Part shown: one piece after another, positions 7,328-15,831 of the stretch
Position numbering within the stretch: the first letter of the stretch is position 1
Layout of the letters: every line of letters begins with the position of its first letter
Source of the DNA: UBA9676 sp963730065
GTDB taxonomy: Bacteria; Actinomycetota; Actinomycetes; Streptosporangiales; Streptosporangiaceae
Assembly (NCBI GenBank): GCA_963730065.1
Contig: CAVSQL010000020.1
Coordinates: 496,001 to 560,000 of the forward strand
Direction: 5' to 3'
DNA: 64,000 nt
Translations under genes and position numbers: made by a program
Notes under the pieces: model-generated
Databases searched by the model: none
The model's input: the letters and a program-made list of their open reading frames with translations, nothing else
What the model was told of the DNA's origin: nothing

Positions 7328-9643
7328 CTACGGCGTGGCCAGCCCGCCGTCGCGGTCGCGGGCTCCGGCCACCACGGCCTGGCCGAGGCTGATCCCGCCG
7401 TCGTTGGGCGGCACCCGCGCGTGCGTGAGCACCCGGAACCCGGCCTCCTCCAGCCCGTCGACCACCTGGCCGAGCAGCAGCAGGTTCTGGAACACGCCGC
7501 CGGACAGCGCCACCGTGTTCCGCCCGGATCGGTCCCGCAGCGCCGCGCACACGTCTACGACGGCGGCCGCGGCGCCACGGTGGAACCGGGCGGCGATGAT
7601 CGCGGGCGCGGCGCGGGCCAGCAGGTCCTCGGCCGCCGCCCGCACCAGGTCGGCGCCGCGTACCCGCAACGGGCCGACCACGCCGCCGGGGCCCGCCGCG
7701 CCCGGCTCGATCGTTGCCCGGTAGGCGCCGCGCTCGGCCGGGTCGGCCCACTGCTCGAGCTCGATCGCGGCCTGGCCCTCGTAGTTGATGGTGTCCCGCA
7801 CCCCCAGCAGGGCGGCGACCGCGTCGAACAGCCGGCCCGCGCTGGAGGTGGGCGGCGCGTTGATACCCCGCCGCGACATCGCCAGCACGTCCTGCCACCG
7901 GCCGGCGTTGCGCCCGGCGACCATGAGGCCGGCCGGCACCTCGCCGCCCCCATACGCCGCGTCCAGATAGGCGGCCGCCATCCGCCACGGCTGCCTGATC
8001 GCGGCGGCGCCACCGGGCATCGGCACCGGCTCCAGGTGGCCCGCCCGCTCGAAGCCGGCCAGGTCGGCGAGCAGGAACTCGCCGCCCCAGATCGTGCCGT
8101 CGCTGCCGAACCCGGTGCCGTCGAACGCCACCCCGATGACCGGGCCCTCCTCCCCGTTGTCAGCCAGGCAGGAGGCGATGTGCGCGTGGTGGTGCTGGAC
8201 CCCGACCAGGTCCACGCCGTCGAGCTCCAGCGCGTACTTGGTGGACAGGTACTCCGGGTGCAGGTCGTGCGCCACCACCTCCGGCTCGGTGTCGAACAGC
8301 CGCCGGAAATGGCCGATCCCTTCGGTGAAGGACCGCAGGGTCTCGAAATTCTCCAGATCACCGATGTGGTGGGAGACGAACGCCCGGTTCTCCACCGCCA
8401 GGCAGAACGTGTTCTTCAGCTCCGCGCCGCAGGCCAGCACGGGCCGGGGCAGGCGGGAGATGAGGCCGAGCGGCTCGGGGGCATAGCCGCGGGACCGCCG
8501 CAGCAGGGTTTCCCGGCCCCGCAGCGGCCGCACCACCGAGTCGTCGGTCCGGATGTGGATCGCGCGGTCGTGGGTGAGGAACGCGTCCGCGATGCCGCCC
8601 AACCGCGCCAGCGCGTCGTCGTCGGTGTACGCGATCGGCTCATCGGAGACGTTGCCGCTGGTCAGGACGATAGGACGGCCGACCTTCGCGAGCAGCAGGT
8701 GGTGCAGCGGGGTGTAGGGCAGCATGATCCCGAGCTGGCGGTTGCCGGGCGCGACCGCGTCGGCGACCGGGGCGCCGGCCCGGCGCGGCAGCAGCACCAC
8801 CGGCCGCCGGGCGCTGGCCAGCAGGGCCTGGCCGGTCTCATCCACCTCGCACAGCTCCCGCGCCGCCGCCACGTCGGCCACCATCAGCGCGAACGGCTTG
8901 TCCTCGCGGTGCTTGCGGGCCCGCAGCGCCGACGCCGCGGCCTGGCTGCCCGCGTCCACGGCGAGGTGGTATCCCCCCAGTCCCTTGACCGCCAGCACCT
9001 GGCCCCCGGCCAGCACCCGGGCCGCCTCCGCCAGTGGGTTCCCCGCTCTCTCGTTTTGCCGCGTGTCGATCAGGCGCAGCCGCGGCCCGCAGGCCGGGCA
9101 GCAGACCGGCTGGGCGTGGAACCTGCGGTTCGCCGGGTCGTGGTACTCCGCCCCGCATTCCGCGCACATGGTGAATGGCGCCATGGTGGTCAGCGGCCGG
9201 TCGTAGGGCACGCCGGTGACGATCGTGAACCTCGGCCCGCAGTTGGTGCAGTTGATGAACGGATACGCATAACGCCTGTCGGCCGGGTCGGCCAGCTCAC
9301 CCAGGCAGTCGTCGCAGGTCGCGCCGTCGGCCGAGACCAGCGCGCGGCGGCGGCCGGCGTGGTCGCTGGCGACGATCGCGAACCCCGACGCCCCGCTCGG
9401 GGACATGGCCGCCGACGTCACCCGGTCCACCCGCGCGAGCGGCGGCGCCTGGGCCTCCAGCAGACCCAGGAACTCCTTAACGCAGGCTGCGCTGCCCTCG
9501 ACCTCTGCGAACACGCCGTCGACGTCGTTGCCGACCCACCCGGCCAGCCCGAGCCGGGTGGCGAGGGAATACACGAAGGGGCGGAAACCCACCCCCTGCA
9601 CGACCCCTTCCACGCGGACAGACGCCCGGACGATGCTGGTCAC
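7328..9643 (-). CDS. hypF: carbamoyltransferase HypF ([NiFe]-hydrogenase maturation)
   Basis: A 771-residue protein, the normal length for the family. I start at GTG 9643 because the acylphosphatase domain begins at once (VRVEGVVQGVGFRPFVYSLA, about residues 9-28). The following domains are: two zinc-finger-like modules with CDDC, CTNC, CAEC and CPAC pairs (about 105-180); a YrdC-like nucleotide domain; and a Kae1-like C-terminal domain with VQHHHAHIASCL, VAFDGTGFGSDG and ALSGGVFQN. HypF turns carbamoyl phosphate and ATP into carbamoyl-adenylate and passes the carbamoyl group to the C-terminal Cys of HypE, for the CN ligands of [NiFe] hydrogenase. No other hyp or hydrogenase gene is in the window. 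Confidence 0.96.
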   Translation of the reverse strand: MTSIVRASVRVEGVVQGVGFRPFVYSLATRLGLAGWVGNDVDGVFAEVEGSAACVKEFLGLLEAQAPPLARVDRVTSAAMSPSGASGFAIVASDHAGRRRALVSADGATCDDCLGELADPADRRYAYPFINCTNCGPRFTIVTGVPYDRPLTTMAPFTMCAECGAEYHDPANRRFHAQPVCCPACGPRLRLIDTRQNERAGNPLAEAARVLAGGQVLAVKGLGGYHLAVDAGSQAAASALRARKHREDKPFALMVADVAAARELCEVDETGQALLASARRPVVLLPRRAGAPVADAVAPGNRQLGIMLPYTPLHHLLLAKVGRPIVLTSGNVSDEPIAYTDDDALARLGGIADAFLTHDRAIHIRTDDSVVRPLRGRETLLRRSRGYAPEPLGLISRLPRPVLACGAELKNTFCLAVENRAFVSHHIGDLENFETLRSFTEGIGHFRRLFDTEPEVVAHDLHPEYLSTKYALELDGVDLVGVQHHHAHIASCLADNGEEGPVIGVAFDGTGFGSDGTIWGGEFLLADLAGFERAGHLEPVPMPGGAAAIRQPWRMAAAYLDAAYGGGEVPAGLMVAGRNAGRWQDVLAMSRRGINAPPTSSAGRLFDAVAALLGVRDTINYEGQAAIELEQWADPAERGAYRATIEPGAAGPGGVVGPLRVRGADLVRAAAEDLLARAAPAIIAARFHRGAAAAVVDVCAALRDRSGRNTVALSGGVFQNLLLLGQVVDGLEEAGFRVLTHARVPPNDGGISLGQAVVAGARDRDGGLATP

Positions 9644-9761
9644 CCGGCCAGTCTCCCCCCTCCGGCCCCCGCCAGCCAGCAGCCGGCCACACCCGCCCCC
9701 AGCCGTGATTCCGGGCCCCCTCACTACCGGTGGTGTCGGAGGCCTCTGATAGGACCAGGCC

Positions 9762-10619
9762 ATGACCGGAGACGCTATGCGCGCTGGTGTCGTGCTGCCG
9801 GGCGGGACCGCGACCGAGCAACTGGAGCACGCCATCCTGGCCGAGCAGGCCGGGTGGGACGGCGTGTTCGTCTGGGAGGCCGGCTACGGGGTGGATGCGT
9901 GGACACTGCTGGCGGCCGTCGCCGCCCGGACCAGCCGCGTCCGGCTCGGCACCATGCTCACCCCGCTGCCGTGGCGGCGCCCGTGGAAGGTGGCCAGCCA
10001 GGTGGCGACGCTGGACCAGCTCTCCGGCGGCCGGGCGGTCCTCGCGGTGGGCATCGGCGCCATCGGCACGGGCCTGCCCGACACCGGCGAGGTCACCGAT
10101 GTCCGCGCCCGCGCCGAACGGCTCGACGAGGCGATCGACCTGATCCACGCCCTGTGGGGCGGGGCGACGAGCTACCACGGGCAGCATTACCGCTACGACT
10201 GTGACCGCGATGATCTGACCCGGGCCTGCCAGCCCGTTCAGCAGCCGATCCCGGTGTGGGTGGTCGGCGTGTGGCCGCGGCCGAAGTCCATGCGCCGGGT
10301 GCTGCGCTGCGCCGGCATCATCCCGCAGTACGAGCTCGAGGACCGCGCGGCCGGCCCGGACGACGCCCGCGCCGTGCGGGCGTGGCTGTCCGGGCACGGG
10401 GCCGGGCCCGGCCTGGACATGGTGGCGGAGGGCGAGACCCCGGCGGACGACCGCGCCGCGGCGGCCGCGGAGGTCGCGCCGTGGGCGGACGCGGGCTGCA
10501 CCTGGTGGCTGGAGACCCGCTGGGAGATGCCGCACGACTCCCCCGAGCGGATGCGCGAGATCACCGAGCGGATCGCCGCCGGCCCGCCGACCCAGCGCGG
10601 CGAGCTGGCCCGGCCCTGA
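9762..10619 (+). CDS. luciferase-like (F420-type) oxidoreductase
   Basis: A 285-residue TIM-barrel protein of the bacterial luciferase-like monooxygenase family. The N-terminus reads GVVLPGGTATEQLEHAILAE, then GWDGVFVWEAG, VRLGTMLTPLPWRRPW and GRAVLAVGIGA, all typical of the F420-dependent branch in actinomycetes. It probably transfers hydride with reduced F420 or FMN. The substrate is unknown. It starts at ATG 9762 (ATG 9777 is possible), divergent from hypF, with a 118-bp gap holding the promoters. Confidence 0.85.
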   Translation: MTGDAMRAGVVLPGGTATEQLEHAILAEQAGWDGVFVWEAGYGVDAWTLLAAVAARTSRVRLGTMLTPLPWRRPWKVASQVATLDQLSGGRAVLAVGIGAIGTGLPDTGEVTDVRARAERLDEAIDLIHALWGGATSYHGQHYRYDCDRDDLTRACQPVQQPIPVWVVGVWPRPKSMRRVLRCAGIIPQYELEDRAAGPDDARAVRAWLSGHGAGPGLDMVAEGETPADDRAAAAAEVAPWADAGCTWWLETRWEMPHDSPERMREITERIAAGPPTQRGELARP

Positions 10620-10703
10620 GGACGTTAGGTGCCGGGCCGGCTCGCCACCTCCACACCCGGGAGCGCAGCCGCCCCGGTACAGCCGGGCCCCGCGCGGGTG
10701 GGC

Positions 10704-10922
10704 TTACCAGCCGTGGAACTGGCCCTGCATGTTCCAGAAGCCGGCGAGCGCCGTCATGCCCGCCAGGCCGACCACGGCGACCAGGAAGCGGCGGGCGGGA
10801 CGGCCGGCGGACCAGCGCAGGGCCGCCCTGGCGAGCCGCCGCGCCAGCCCGATCACGATGTAGAGGGAGCCGGCCAGCGACAGAGCCAGCAGGGCGACGC
10901 CGACGGCGTTGACCGCGGCCAT
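10704..10922 (-). CDS. small two-segment membrane protein
   Basis: A 72-residue hypothetical protein with two clear hydrophobic segments (VNAVGVALLALSLAGSLYIV and FLVAVVGLAGMTALAGF) split by a basic, Arg-rich loop. No family is recognised. Its composition is that of a real membrane protein and not an antisense shadow. It is convergent with the luciferase-like gene. Confidence 0.55.
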   Translation of the reverse strand: MAAVNAVGVALLALSLAGSLYIVIGLARRLARAALRWSAGRPARRFLVAVVGLAGMTALAGFWNMQGQFHGW

Positions 10923-11337
10923 CGCGTAGCTGTGCCCGGCTCGGAGCGATGTCCGAATTCGCCGGGATGTCTGGCCGTTGACAAAGGTGTCCGATTAATC
11001 TCGCTCACCGTCACGGTGCGACCCCGGCCCGCCCGTGCCCGGCGAAAGGCCGCCATCTCGGATCAGCCTTTGATCTCGATCCGGCGGGAGCGGGCCTGCG
11101 CCGCTGCGGCTGGCTTGTCTGAAACCGCCGCCCAGGGAAGGGACTCGCGTAGCGAGCGCAGAGGCCTTTCGTCCCTGGCCGGGCCGGCCGAAGGGCACGC
11201 AGGATGGGGCAGGATGGGAAGGTGACACACCCGCCCCGCGATCTCACTCCCCTCCCCGACCTGCCCCACGGCGCCGCCCGGGCCAGTACCATGCAGGGCG
11301 CCGAACGGTTCCCGCCCGGCGCCCAGAGGAGCGACTG
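10923..11337. other. 415-bp intergenic stretch, no gene seen
   Basis: It holds short open frames on both strands but none with protein-like composition plus a ribosome binding site. The right end should carry the promoter and 5' leader of the gene at 11338, whose site is GAGGAGCG just before the ATG. TTGACA occurs at 10978-10983 but without a well-spaced -10 box. Confidence 0.5.
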
Positions 11338-12360
11338 ATGGACCTCACCACCAAGTACCTGGGTCTGACGCTGAGGAACCCGGTCGTCGCCTCCGCCGGG
11401 CCGATCGCCCGCACCGTGCAGGGCGTCCAGCACCTGGCCGATGCCGGGGTGGGCGCCATCGTCCTGCCCTCGCTGTTCGAGGAGCAGGTGCGGCGGGAAG
11501 CCGAACGGGACGCGCGGCTGGCCGAGGCGGGCGCCGAGAGCTTCGCGGAATCGCTCACCTACCTGCCCGACACCGGCGGGGAGGCCGGCCCGCGCCGGTA
11601 CCTCGACCTGCTCGGCCGGGCCATCGGCGCGGTCAACGTGCCGGTCATCGCCAGCCTCAACGGCGTCACCGCCGGCGGCTGGACCGACTACGCGGCCGCA
11701 ATCGAGGAGATGGGCGCGGCCGCGATCGAGCTGAACGTCTACTACCTGCCAGCGGATCCGCGCATGCCCGGCCGCGATGTCGAGCAGCGGTATGTGGACG
11801 TCCTGACCACGGTCAAGGCGGCGGTCACCATCCCGGTCGCGGTCAAGCTCGGGCCGTTCTTCAGCTCCGCGGGTGAGGTGGCCGTCCGGCTCGACCGGGC
11901 CGGGGCGGACGGGATGGTGCTGTTCAACCGGTTCATGCAGACCGACATCGACCCCGAGACCCTCACCGTGAGCACCGGCCTGAGGCTGTCGAACCCGGCG
12001 GAGGCCGCGCTGCCCCGCTCCTGGATCGCCCGCCTGCGCGGGCTGGTCGGGGCCTCGCTCGCCGCCAGCACCGGGGTGGAGACCGCGGCCGACGTGGCCG
12101 CCTACCTGCTCGCCGGCGCCGACGTGGTGATGACGACCTCGTCGCTGCTGCGCCACGGGCCGGGCTACGCGGCGGTGCTGATCGACGGGCTGAACGAGTG
12201 GCTGAAGCGCAAGGGGTTCGCCGCCGTGGACGACGCGCGCGGGCTGCTGGCCGTGCCGGCCGGCGCCCACGGCTCCGCCTTCGAGCGGGCCGGCTACCTG
12301 ACCGCCATCGAAGAGGCCAGCACGGCCTACGGTGCCGCGGCAGGCCGGTGGTCGCCGTGA
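11338..12360 (+). CDS. dihydroorotate dehydrogenase-like flavoprotein
   Basis: A 340-residue TIM-barrel protein of the DHO dehydrogenase superfamily. It begins DLTTKYLGLTLRNPVVASAG and has VPVIASLNGVTAGGW, AAAIELNVYYLP, IPVAVKLGPFF, GADGMVLFNRF and a C-terminal phosphate-binding region AADVAAYLLAGADVVMTTSS, consistent with FMN binding. It belongs to the DHOD-like group often annotated beside pyruvate:ferredoxin oxidoreductases, not the pyrimidine enzyme itself. GAGGAGCG precedes ATG 11338. Its last codons overlap the start of an EamA-like fragment in another frame. Confidence 0.85.
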   Translation: MDLTTKYLGLTLRNPVVASAGPIARTVQGVQHLADAGVGAIVLPSLFEEQVRREAERDARLAEAGAESFAESLTYLPDTGGEAGPRRYLDLLGRAIGAVNVPVIASLNGVTAGGWTDYAAAIEEMGAAAIELNVYYLPADPRMPGRDVEQRYVDVLTTVKAAVTIPVAVKLGPFFSSAGEVAVRLDRAGADGMVLFNRFMQTDIDPETLTVSTGLRLSNPAEAALPRSWIARLRGLVGASLAASTGVETAADVAAYLLAGADVVMTTSSLLRHGPGYAAVLIDGLNEWLKRKGFAAVDDARGLLAVPAGAHGSAFERAGYLTAIEEASTAYGAAAGRWSP

Positions 12361-12632
12361 TCCTCGGCGCCCTCATCCTGGGCGAGCAGGTGACCCGGCC
12401 GATCCTGATCGGAGGGGCGGTCGTGGTGGCCGGCGTCGGCCTGGTGGTGTCGGTGGAACGCCCGCGGCGCCGCGCCGCCTACCCAGCGGGCGCGGCCGGG
12501 CCAGACGACGCCGCTGGCCCGGGCGAGCCGCCAAACCCGGCGGACCCCCGGTCGGCCGACGAGCCGCCGAGCCCGACGGTACCCCGGCCGGCCGGGGCCC
12601 GTGCCTCCGCGAGACCCTCGACCAGGCCATAG
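12345..12632 (+). pseudogene. C-terminal fragment of an EamA/DMT transporter
   Basis: In the frame with codons at 12345, 12348 and so on, the sequence reads PVVAVILGALILGEQVTRPI then LIGGAVVVAGVGLVVSVERP. This is the last two membrane helices typical of EamA proteins (P..a..lga..lGE....qllGa.li..G), followed by a disordered Pro/Ala tail. No upstream EamA sequence is present, because the DHOD-like gene occupies that DNA. The fragment has no start of its own and overlaps the ClpP-like gene on the other strand. Confidence 0.6.
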
Positions 12633-13294
12633 TCGATCGCCTGCTCGACCGTGAACAGCCGGCCCCGCCTGGCGTCGTCCCGGACCTCATCCACCTCGTG
12701 CCCGGTGGACTCGGCAAACCGTTCGTACACCTCGTCAAGCATCGCCCGGACCTGCTCCTCATGGATGGCGACGGCGGTCACCGGGCCGTCGAAGCTGACC
12801 CTCGGCTCAGACATCGCGAAAAACGCGTTCGGGTAGGCCCGGCGGTGGCGGGCGGCGGCGAGCACGGCCAGCCCGGGGCCGCTTGTGCGCCCGCCCGCGT
12901 AGGCCGTCACCGGGACCCGGAGGGTGTCGAGGACACCGATGACGGTCAGCGCGGCCGGCAGGTCGGCATCAAGGTTCTGCAGTTCAAGCCGGATCGGCCC
13001 GTCGCCCTCGGCGTCCAGGGTGAGCAGCTGGGCGCAGAGCCGGGTGGCCGACTCGCCGTCCAGGCAGCCGTGCGCCATCACGATGCGCTGGTTCAGCAGC
13101 CGTTCGTACAGCCGGCCCGGCCATTCACCCTGCTCGACCCAGATCCGGGTGGGCTGGACCGCCGGGTTCGGCCGGGGAGGCTGCGGGTCCGGGTCCGGGC
13201 CCGGCTCCGGCCGCTCCGGGTGTGCTGGGCGCTCCGGCTGCCAGGGCGGGAAGGGCGGCCGGGGCGGGAACGAGCCAGCGCGGTAGGTGATCAT
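12479..13294 (-). CDS. ClpP/crotonase-fold protein, probably catalytically dead
   Basis: A 271-residue ClpP-like protein with a Pro-rich N-terminal extension (about 1-50) and a Gly/Ser/Pro-rich C-terminal tail (about 230-271). The core aligns with ClpP: LNQRIVMAHGCLDGESATRL, then TLRVPVTAYAGGRTSGPGLA (Ser at the nucleophile position), PNAFFAMSEP where ClpP has MIHQP, and RDDARRGRLFTVEQAIDYGL (Asp region kept). The catalytic His is replaced by Ser, and the Gly-Gly of the oxyanion strand (SPGGS) reads NLDAD. GAGGAGG lies upstream of ATG 13294. The XRE regulator gene ends 155 bp upstream in the same direction, so the two probably form one unit. Confidence 0.8.
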   Translation of the reverse strand: MITYRAGSFPPRPPFPPWQPERPAHPERPEPGPDPDPQPPRPNPAVQPTRIWVEQGEWPGRLYERLLNQRIVMAHGCLDGESATRLCAQLLTLDAEGDGPIRLELQNLDADLPAALTVIGVLDTLRVPVTAYAGGRTSGPGLAVLAAARHRRAYPNAFFAMSEPRVSFDGPVTAVAIHEEQVRAMLDEVYERFAESTGHEVDEVRDDARRGRLFTVEQAIDYGLVEGLAEARAPAGRGTVGLGGSSADRGSAGFGGSPGPAASSGPAAPAG

Positions 13295-13449
13295 CTCCAG
13301 ACTCCTCCTCTAGCCGCCCATGGCCTCATCGCTGCCTGCGGCTTCGTCCCTGCGTACGGCTGGTCGCCTCGCGCAGCGGTCTGGCTTCCCCCGGCTTCGA
13401 CGCTTCCCATGACTGGCCGCCCCCCACAGCTGGTGCTTCCCACGGCCGG

Positions 13450-13824
13450 TCAGCCCCGCAGCTGCCAGGTGATCTGGCTGCCGATCGCCGCGGCGTAGCG
13501 TTCGAGCGTCGAGGCGCGCACATCCGCGTCCCCCGCCTCCAGCCGGGCCACGGCCGATTGCGACGTGCCCATGCGGGCCGCCACCTCGGTCTGGGACAGC
13601 CCGGCCGACCTGCGCTGCTCGGCCAGTTCCCCGACCAAACGGCGGCGCTCGGCGGACATGCGCCGGATGGCCATCTCCCGGAACCCCGGCAGCAGCGGCA
13701 GCGGCAGCCCACCGGCCTCGCCCGGGTCACCGGTCTCGCCCGGGTCACCGGCTCCACCGGGCTCGCCTGGCGCGGAAAGCTCAGCTGCCCCGTACGGGTC
13801 CCTGCCGGTAACGGATCCCTCCAT
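13450..13824 (-). CDS. XRE-family DNA-binding protein paired with the ClpP-like gene
   Basis: A 124-residue protein. Residues 1-45 are a Gly/Pro/Glu-rich leader with repeats of the GDPGE type. Residues about 60-115 form a Cro/C1-type helix-turn-helix: LVGELAEQRRSAGLSQTEVA, ARMGTSQSAVARLEAGDADV, RASTLERYAAAIG. It ends in a short beta-like tail. It lies upstream of the ClpP-like gene on the same strand and has a palindrome just before its start, which suggests self-control and joint control of the ClpP-like gene. Confidence 0.87.
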   Translation of the reverse strand: MEGSVTGRDPYGAAELSAPGEPGGAGDPGETGDPGEAGGLPLPLLPGFREMAIRRMSAERRRLVGELAEQRRSAGLSQTEVAARMGTSQSAVARLEAGDADVRASTLERYAAAIGSQITWQLRG

Positions 13825-13836
13825 ATCCCGAACGGT

Positions 13837-13852
13837 ATCTCACAAACGAGAT
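13837..13852. promoter_or_regulatory. palindromic candidate operator of the XRE gene
   Basis: ATCTC-N6-GAGAT (13837-13852) lies 13 bp upstream of the XRE start codon. It is the only short perfect dyad in this AT-richer gap and is placed for autoregulation. Confidence 0.5.
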
Positions 13853-13933
13853 CTATCTGGAGGGGTATCGCTGAGGGCGGACATCCTGCGCCCGCGTCAG
13901 GATTCGGGCGACCAGGCAGGAACGGGCTGGGCG

Positions 13934-14812
13934 TCAGGCGCTCAGCCGCCTGTACGAGACGAGGGTGCGCAAGGCATCCAGGGTCACGATGCCGCGCCAC
14001 TCAAGCAGGGCGGCCTCGCCCGGGGGTTCCCAGGTGAGAGGCCATCCGCCGTCTGGCTGCTGGTCGCGCTGCAGCCGGTCGAGGTGCGCATCAAGCAGAT
14101 CGTCCGCGAAGAGTGAGCGCCAGCGGCTGTCGGCACGGGGCGCGATGGCGAGCGGGGACAGCCCGTAGCCGGGGTCGTCCGGGTCGGCACGGAACAAGGA
14201 AGCCTTGGCCAGCTGCTGCTCAACCCTGGCCACCACCGCGTCGGCGAGGTCGCGCTCGGGAGTGTGGTCCAGGAAGACGAAAACCTCGCTCAGCGCATGG
14301 GCGTCAGCGGGAAGTTCGGGGCCGCTGAGCTGCTCCCAGCAGTAGCCGGCGGCCTCGGCCACCCAGGCATGATCGACCCGCAACCGGTAGAGCAGCCCGA
14401 CGAGCCCCGCGGTCGGGTTCAGGGCGGGTTCATAGGTCCAGTCCGTCCAGTGTGCGGCCCTTGGGTAGGCCTCGATGACGGGGAACGCCAGCGGGACCGC
14501 GCCGTTACGCTTCACACCGGCGGCCACCTCGGCCAGGTAGTCACAGGCACCCAGGACCAGCGGCAGATCGGCCGCGCCGGCCGTCGCCAGAGCCTGCAGG
14601 GCGACCTCGACGTCGATGGGCAGGCTCGCCGGGCAGCGCTTGTCCGGCTCCAGGCCATGGCCGAAGCCGCCGTCGCCGTTACGGTAGCCTCTCAGCGCGT
14701 CGACGACCCCAGCAGCAGGGGCGCCCTCGAAACAGGTGGCGAACAGCCGGCGTTCGAGAAGCCGGCCCTGGCGGAGGATGAAGTCCCGGCCAGCGGCGAA
14801 CTGCTTGTCCAT
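13934..14812 (-). CDS. alpha/alpha-toroid (squalene-cyclase/prenyltransferase-like) protein
   Basis: A 292-residue protein from ATG 14812 (GTG 14821 possible). Repeated helical pairs carry two QW-like motifs, YRNGDGGFGHGLEPD near the start and RDQQPDGGWPLTWEPPG near the end, as in terpene-cyclase/prenyltransferase toroids. The DXDD or metal-binding residues of a true cyclase are not evident. It is a conserved actinobacterial protein of unknown activity. Confidence 0.7.
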   Translation of the reverse strand: MDKQFAAGRDFILRQGRLLERRLFATCFEGAPAAGVVDALRGYRNGDGGFGHGLEPDKRCPASLPIDVEVALQALATAGAADLPLVLGACDYLAEVAAGVKRNGAVPLAFPVIEAYPRAAHWTDWTYEPALNPTAGLVGLLYRLRVDHAWVAEAAGYCWEQLSGPELPADAHALSEVFVFLDHTPERDLADAVVARVEQQLAKASLFRADPDDPGYGLSPLAIAPRADSRWRSLFADDLLDAHLDRLQRDQQPDGGWPLTWEPPGEAALLEWRGIVTLDALRTLVSYRRLSA

Positions 14813-14903
14813 GAGCACCACGTTAGGAAACGGCGGGCGGGGCCGTCTTGAACAGATCGGACATCCCGGTGCGCGCCGGCGCTGGCACGCAGCAGGCAGG
14901 CAC

Positions 14904-15716
14904 CTATTGGCGCGTCACGGCCGGGAGGCCGGTCTCGGCGGCCAGCATCTTCTTGAGCGCGGCCGGGCCGCCGCTCCTGGCCTCCAGATGGCGGTCGGCG
15001 ACCGCCAGCTGGGCGGCGGCGTCACCCGCGAAGGCGGCGACGCATCGTTCCGGCTCGAGGTTGGCCAGCGCGAGGATGGCGCCGGCCGCCCCCATCGGCC
15101 CGGCCAGGGCGAGCACGGCGGACGAGCCGACGTAGGTCGCGCCCGGGTAGTGCGCCAGTTCGTCCAGCAGCCGGTCGGGGTCACCGGAGGAGTCCTTGAC
15201 CCCGGCCACCGGGAGGCCGGCCAGGGCCGCCACCGGGACGCCCGGCGTGGAGACCCGCGGGAAGTGGTAGGCGAGCACCGGGCGGCCACCGGCCGCGGCG
15301 GCCACGGCCCCGTAGTACCCGGTGAGGTCGCGGCTTCCCGGCGGCGGGAAGGCGAGCATCACGTCGGCGCCGGCCTGGACCGCGTCAGCCGTGAGCGCGG
15401 CGGCCTGGCGCGCGGACGGCGCCCCGGTGCCGGCGATGACCGGGGTGCCCGGCGGCACCGCGCCCCGCACCGCCCCGATCAGCGCGACGCGCTCCGGCCC
15501 GGTCAGCGTCGCCGCCTCGCCGGTGGAGCCGTTCACCAGCACCGCCTGCATGCCGCGTGCCACCAGATCGGCGGCGAGCTTGCCGGTCGCGCCGGGATCG
15601 GTCTCGCCGTCGTCGCCGAAGATGGTCACCAATGCGACCCCGACGCCGCGGAACAATCCGGTCGTGGCGCCGGGCCGGTCCTGGCCTGTGCCCGGGATGG
15701 GAGATGAGTCGTTCAC
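14904..15716 (-). CDS. DapA-family (dihydrodipicolinate synthase/N-acetylneuraminate lyase) aldolase
   Basis: A 270-residue TIM-barrel aldolase. GTG 15716 is preceded by GGAGG with an 8-nt spacer. The conserved features are VNGSTGEAATLTGPER (family G-T/S-T-G-E), the catalytic Tyr in LAYHFPRVS and the Schiff-base Lys in VAGVKDSSGD. The YHFP sequence differs from the YNxP of lysine-pathway DapA, so a sugar-acid or other 2-keto acid is a likelier substrate. It is divergent from a Gfo/Idh/MocA oxidoreductase, which also points to sugar catabolism. Confidence 0.85.
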   Translation of the reverse strand: MNDSSPIPGTGQDRPGATTGLFRGVGVALVTIFGDDGETDPGATGKLAADLVARGMQAVLVNGSTGEAATLTGPERVALIGAVRGAVPPGTPVIAGTGAPSARQAAALTADAVQAGADVMLAFPPPGSRDLTGYYGAVAAAAGGRPVLAYHFPRVSTPGVPVAALAGLPVAGVKDSSGDPDRLLDELAHYPGATYVGSSAVLALAGPMGAAGAILALANLEPERCVAAFAGDAAAQLAVADRHLEARSGGPAALKKMLAAETGLPAVTRQ

Positions 15717-15831
15717 GCCTGTGTCCTCCACGTTCGGCCCCGCACGGCACTCCTCCCGATGGTAAGTGCTCCCCGGCGGCCAGCGCCGGCGGGATAATGC
15801 CCGCAGGCCCGGACAAGGGGGTGGCGGCGGC

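Noticed and set aside
7058..9600. Plus-strand 1048-codon frame across hypF
   Set aside because: It is a GC-rich antisense shadow of hypF, with His/Arg/Gln/Gly-dominated composition and no motif.
10978..11002. TTGACA with a TTAAT-like box
   Set aside because: The spacing (about 11-13 bp) is too short for a sigma-70-type promoter, and no gene start fits it on the plus strand nearby.
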